Positions 5,307 through 7,329 of a stretch of DNA of 7,329 nt are shown piece after piece. The first letter of the stretch is position 1; each line of letters opens with the position of its first letter. Below the pieces are notes generated by a model. The model was not told where the DNA came from and searched no databases. It saw nothing but the letters and a program-made list of their open reading frames with translations. Source of the stretch: Treponema sp. (GTDB lineage Bacteria > Spirochaetota > Spirochaetia > Treponematales > Breznakiellaceae); the NCBI GenBank assembly GCA_031280065.1, contig JAITHH010000103.1, positions 1 through 7,329 on the forward strand. Reading direction: 5' to 3'. The position numbers were made by a program, and so were the translations under genes.

Positions 5307-6188
5307 ATGGCAAGAATCGGTTGGATCGGCCTTGGCAACATGGGGAGTCCCATGAGCCAGAATTTGGTCAAGGCGGGCCATGAGGTCGTTGTCTGGAATA
5401 GAACCAGGAGCAAGGCGGACGCGGTCATCGCCGCGGGCGCAAAGTGGGCTGACTCTCCAAAGGCCGCGGCGGAAGCAAGCGACTTTGTGTTTACCATGGT
5501 CTCCGACGGCCCGACGCTCCATGCGGTCGTCCTTGGAAGCGGCGGTTTGATCGGGGGGCTGTCCCCAGGGAAGATCGTCATCGATATGAGTACGGTTTCT
5601 GTCGAGGAGTCCGCAAAGGTCAACAAGGAAATTGAAGCCGCAGGCGGTAAATTCATCAGGGCGCCGGTTACGGGGAGCACGGTCCTCGCAACGAACGGTA
5701 CCCTGGGCATCTTAGCGTCCGGCGACAAGGCAGCCTACGACAAAACGCTGCCGCTCTTTGAAAAGATGGGCGGCAACCAATTCTATCTCGGCGGCGGCGA
5801 GGAAGCGCGGGTTATGAAACTGTCGCTGAACCTCATGATCGCCACCACAATGCAGATGGAAGCGGAAGCGGTGGTCATGGCGGAGAAAGCCGGACTTGAT
5901 GTTAAGCAGGTCTGCGAAATCATTGCCGGAAGCGCGGTGGGTTCCCCATTGACCGGCTACAAGAAGGTTCCCATTTCCACGGGCGACTACAAACCCGCCT
6001 TCAGCGTAAAACTCATGATCAAAGACCTGCGCCTGGCGGAGGCGGTGGGCCGGCAATACGGCGTCAAGCTGGAAAGCACCGTGCTTACCAAGAGCCGTCT
6101 GGAATTGGCCGAAAACAAAGGCTACGGGGATATGGACTTCTCCGTACTCACCAAACTGCTTGAGGAAGAAAGCAGCTATCACCGCTAA
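5307..6188 (+). CDS. NADP(H)-type beta-hydroxyacid dehydrogenase (glyoxylate/succinic semialdehyde reductase-like)
   Basis: This is a 293-aa cytosolic enzyme of the 3-hydroxyisobutyrate dehydrogenase/6-phosphogluconate dehydrogenase superfamily, of typical length. The Rossmann motif GLGNMG is at 8-13. After beta-2, NRTRSK (31-36) provides the Arg/Thr pair usually linked to NADP(H) use. The substrate loop is APVTGSTVLATNGTLGILASGD (119-140), with PVTGS where true HIBADH has PVSGG. The catalytic Lys is K171 in GGGEEARVMKLSLNL, with N175 nearby. The C-terminal block FSVKLMIKDLRLA (232-244) carries the second conserved Lys-Asp. Overall it looks closest to the GLYR/gamma-hydroxybutyrate branch, which reduces semialdehydes or glyoxylate to hydroxyacids, but the exact substrate is open. 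It is the first gene of the plus-strand operon, with a modest AGGGGG ribosome site. Confidence 0.9.
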   Translation: MARIGWIGLGNMGSPMSQNLVKAGHEVVVWNRTRSKADAVIAAGAKWADSPKAAAEASDFVFTMVSDGPTLHAVVLGSGGLIGGLSPGKIVIDMSTVSVEESAKVNKEIEAAGGKFIRAPVTGSTVLATNGTLGILASGDKAAYDKTLPLFEKMGGNQFYLGGGEEARVMKLSLNLMIATTMQMEAEAVVMAEKAGLDVKQVCEIIAGSAVGSPLTGYKKVPISTGDYKPAFSVKLMIKDLRLAEAVGRQYGVKLESTVLTKSRLELAENKGYGDMDFSVLTKLLEEESSYHR

Positions 6189-6217
6189 AGGCGGCAAAAC
6201 TTTAGGAGGATTTTGAA

Positions 6218-6937
6218 ATGGCAAATGCGTTTGTAAAGAACTATTACGATCTGACCCCGGCGGCCCCGGCGCGGCACATCAACGCCCACGCCTTCGCGTT
6301 CGCGGTTCCCGCGACAACCGGCTCTGACACCTACAGCTTCTTTTCGATCTGTGAAATCCGTTTTGGCGGAGCGGCGATCCTGGATAATCACAAAGACGCG
6401 GATCACTGTTATTTCATCCTGTCCGGCAAGGGCTATTCCATCATCAAGGGCAAGCGCTATGAGTACCGGGCCGGCGATGTGATGTGGATTCCAGGCAACA
6501 GCGATCATGAGATGTACCCCATCGGCGTACAGACGCTGAAATTCCTGGTAACCCTGACGGGTAAAGAATTCGCTCAAACAGAACCGTTTATCCGCAACAT
6601 CCTTGATGTGGAAGGCGCGGCGGACCCGGCGAACAGCGGCGTTACCCTCTTCCCCATGGCTACGCCGAAGACCGGCGGCAGCCGCACCATCGATTTCCAT
6701 ATCGTCGAGGTTCAAGCGGGCGCGAAGATCGCCGAGACGGGCGTTGCCGAGTCGGATCAGAACAGCTACATCATTTCCGGCAAGGGCTATGCCCTGGTAA
6801 ACGGCGAGAAGCTCGCGCTGAACCCGGAGGACGGCATCTTCATTCCCAAGGGCGCGAAGTACAGCATCGTGAATGACGGCAAGCAGACTTTGAAGATAGC
6901 GCAGTCCTTCGGCCCGGCGAGGCTGTCCCTCCGTTAG
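6218..6937 (+). CDS. Two-cupin (bicupin) protein with one probable metal site
   Basis: This is a 239-aa protein of two cupin folds. Cupin 1 (about 40-112) has NHKDADHCYFILSGKG (57-72) and GDVMWIPGNSDHEMYP (86-101), giving H58, H63 and H97 as likely metal ligands. H63 sits where most cupins have Glu, so this would be a three-His site. Cupin 2 (about 155-232) keeps the fold landmarks (YIISGKGYALVNGE, EDGIFIPKGAKYSIVND) but has no His in either motif, so it is probably a structural or sensing half. Bicupins include ureidoglycine aminohydrolase, dioxygenases and isomerases; none is assigned here. AGGAGG (6204-6209) sits 8 nt before the ATG, and the gene follows the dehydrogenase by 29 nt, so the two are co-transcribed and probably act in one pathway. 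There is no signal peptide. Confidence 0.85.
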   Translation: MANAFVKNYYDLTPAAPARHINAHAFAFAVPATTGSDTYSFFSICEIRFGGAAILDNHKDADHCYFILSGKGYSIIKGKRYEYRAGDVMWIPGNSDHEMYPIGVQTLKFLVTLTGKEFAQTEPFIRNILDVEGAADPANSGVTLFPMATPKTGGSRTIDFHIVEVQAGAKIAETGVAESDQNSYIISGKGYALVNGEKLALNPEDGIFIPKGAKYSIVNDGKQTLKIAQSFGPARLSLR

Positions 6938-6993
6938 GGGCGGTTTCTCTATAGCGGGGGGGCCGCCACTGTCAACAACTTAAGAAGATTAAA

Positions 6994-7096
6994 GGGGGGG
7001 ATGCCCCCCTCGCTCCAGCCCTGCGGGCTTCCGCTGCCCCCCATGCGGGGGTTCCACCCCCGCAACGCCCCCGCCGGGGGGTTACGAACCCCCCGG
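6994..7096. repeat. GC-rich multi-hairpin repeat block
   Basis: At least four stems lie in tandem. G-run 6995-7000 pairs with C-run 7004-7009. AGCCC (7017-7021) pairs with GGGCT (7025-7029). TGCGGGGG (7044-7051) pairs with CCCCCGCA (7057-7064). CCGGGGGGTT (7074-7083) pairs with AACCCCCCGG (7087-7096), a perfect 10-bp stem with a 3-nt loop. Base composition is far more GC-rich than the genes on either side, and there is no protein-like frame. It looks like an interspersed repeat element and lies where the plus-strand cupin transcript and the minus-strand gene converge, so it could also end transcription from both sides. Confidence 0.65.
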
Positions 7097-7125
7097 TCCC
7101 CCCACTCGCCTGCGCCCTATTTGTA

Positions 7126-7198
7126 ATGAGCGCCCTTGCCCCCTGATGTCTTAGTCCCCCCGGCGTTTTTTGAAAAAGTCTATAAGGGCGGCGCTCAT
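7126..7198. repeat. Imperfect inverted repeat spanning a stop codon
   Basis: ATGAGCGCCCTT (7126-7137) matches the reverse complement of the arm at 7184-7198 (AAGGGCGGCGCTCAT) except for a 3-nt insertion. The spacer is 46 nt and contains the stop codon of the minus-strand gene. The right arm is coding (Thr-Met-Ser-Ala-Ala-Leu). It may be a 3' structural element or a small duplicated segment, and its role is unknown. Confidence 0.4.
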
Positions 7199-7329
7199 GG
7201 TTTTTATGGAATCACTGGAAGGAATAACCGTTGACGCAAGGCCGGCTGCGCCTGAAATTAACGCGCCGGTCAATGCTTTTAACTCCGCGTTTTTTTGTTT
7301 TGCGGCAAGGGCTCTTTCCAGTTCATCGT
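7151..7329 (-). CDS. C-terminal end of an unidentified protein (partial)
   Basis: The minus strand is open from the window edge to TAA at 7151-7153 and gives 58 residues. It begins with a charged, helix-forming stretch (DELERALAAKQKNAELKAL). A small-residue segment follows (TGALISGAAGLASTVIP), then SSDSIKTMSAALIDFFKKRRGD. It looks like normal coding sequence and ends in a basic tail, but I do not recognise a family. The Glu/Lys-rich helix before a Gly/Ala-rich segment could be a coiled coil leading to a weak membrane or packing helix. The start lies beyond the window, and the gene converges on the cupin operon. Confidence 0.6.
   Translation of the reverse strand, partial: DELERALAAKQKNAELKALTGALISGAAGLASTVIPSSDSIKTMSAALIDFFKKRRGD

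Overview
The window is moderately GC-rich bacterial DNA. It holds a compact catabolic or transport locus flanked by decayed mobile and repeat DNA. The organism cannot be named from the sequence alone. Strong AGGAGG ribosome sites, sigma-54 promoters, an SSS symporter, a GutM-like protein and GC-rich hairpin repeats would fit an anaerobic gut bacterium, and a Treponema-like spirochaete is my best but weakly supported guess.

Left flank (1-1059). A broken IS110-family transposase lies at 3-669. It has an internal deletion and a +1 G frameshift, and its 5' end is outside the window. A perfect 10-bp stem (687-719) follows. Next come two direct copies of a repeat of about 103 nt with a 123-nt period, and then a large imperfect hairpin (967-1033) just beyond the stop codon of the minus-strand operon. 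I see no real gene between 670 and 1059.

Minus-strand operon (4908 down to 1060). In order of transcription it encodes an SSS-family sodium:solute symporter, a 32-aa and a 31-aa membrane microprotein, a 252-aa protein with a GutM-like N-terminal domain, and an M24 'pita-bread' hydrolase. The first four genes are 14-21 bp apart. The M24 gene follows after a 97-bp gap that contains its own promoter candidate.

Plus-strand operon (5307-6937). It encodes an NADP(H)-type beta-hydroxyacid dehydrogenase and, 29 bp later, a two-cupin protein.

Regulation. The 393-bp divergent intergenic region carries two textbook sigma-54 (-24/-12) promoters, one facing each operon. A third near-consensus sigma-54 site precedes the M24 gene. 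All three would give leaders of about 50 nt. TGTCA/TGACA half-sites between the divergent promoters are candidate enhancer sites for an AAA+ activator that is not encoded here. The likely reading is a substrate-induced locus: a Na+-coupled importer with small accessory proteins, a hydrolase that opens the imported compound, a reductase for an aldehyde or keto-acid product, and a cupin enzyme or sensor. The substrate cannot be read from the sequence.

Right flank (6938-7329). This is a block of GC-rich hairpins, probably an interspersed repeat, followed by the 3' end of a minus-strand gene of unknown function that runs off the window.
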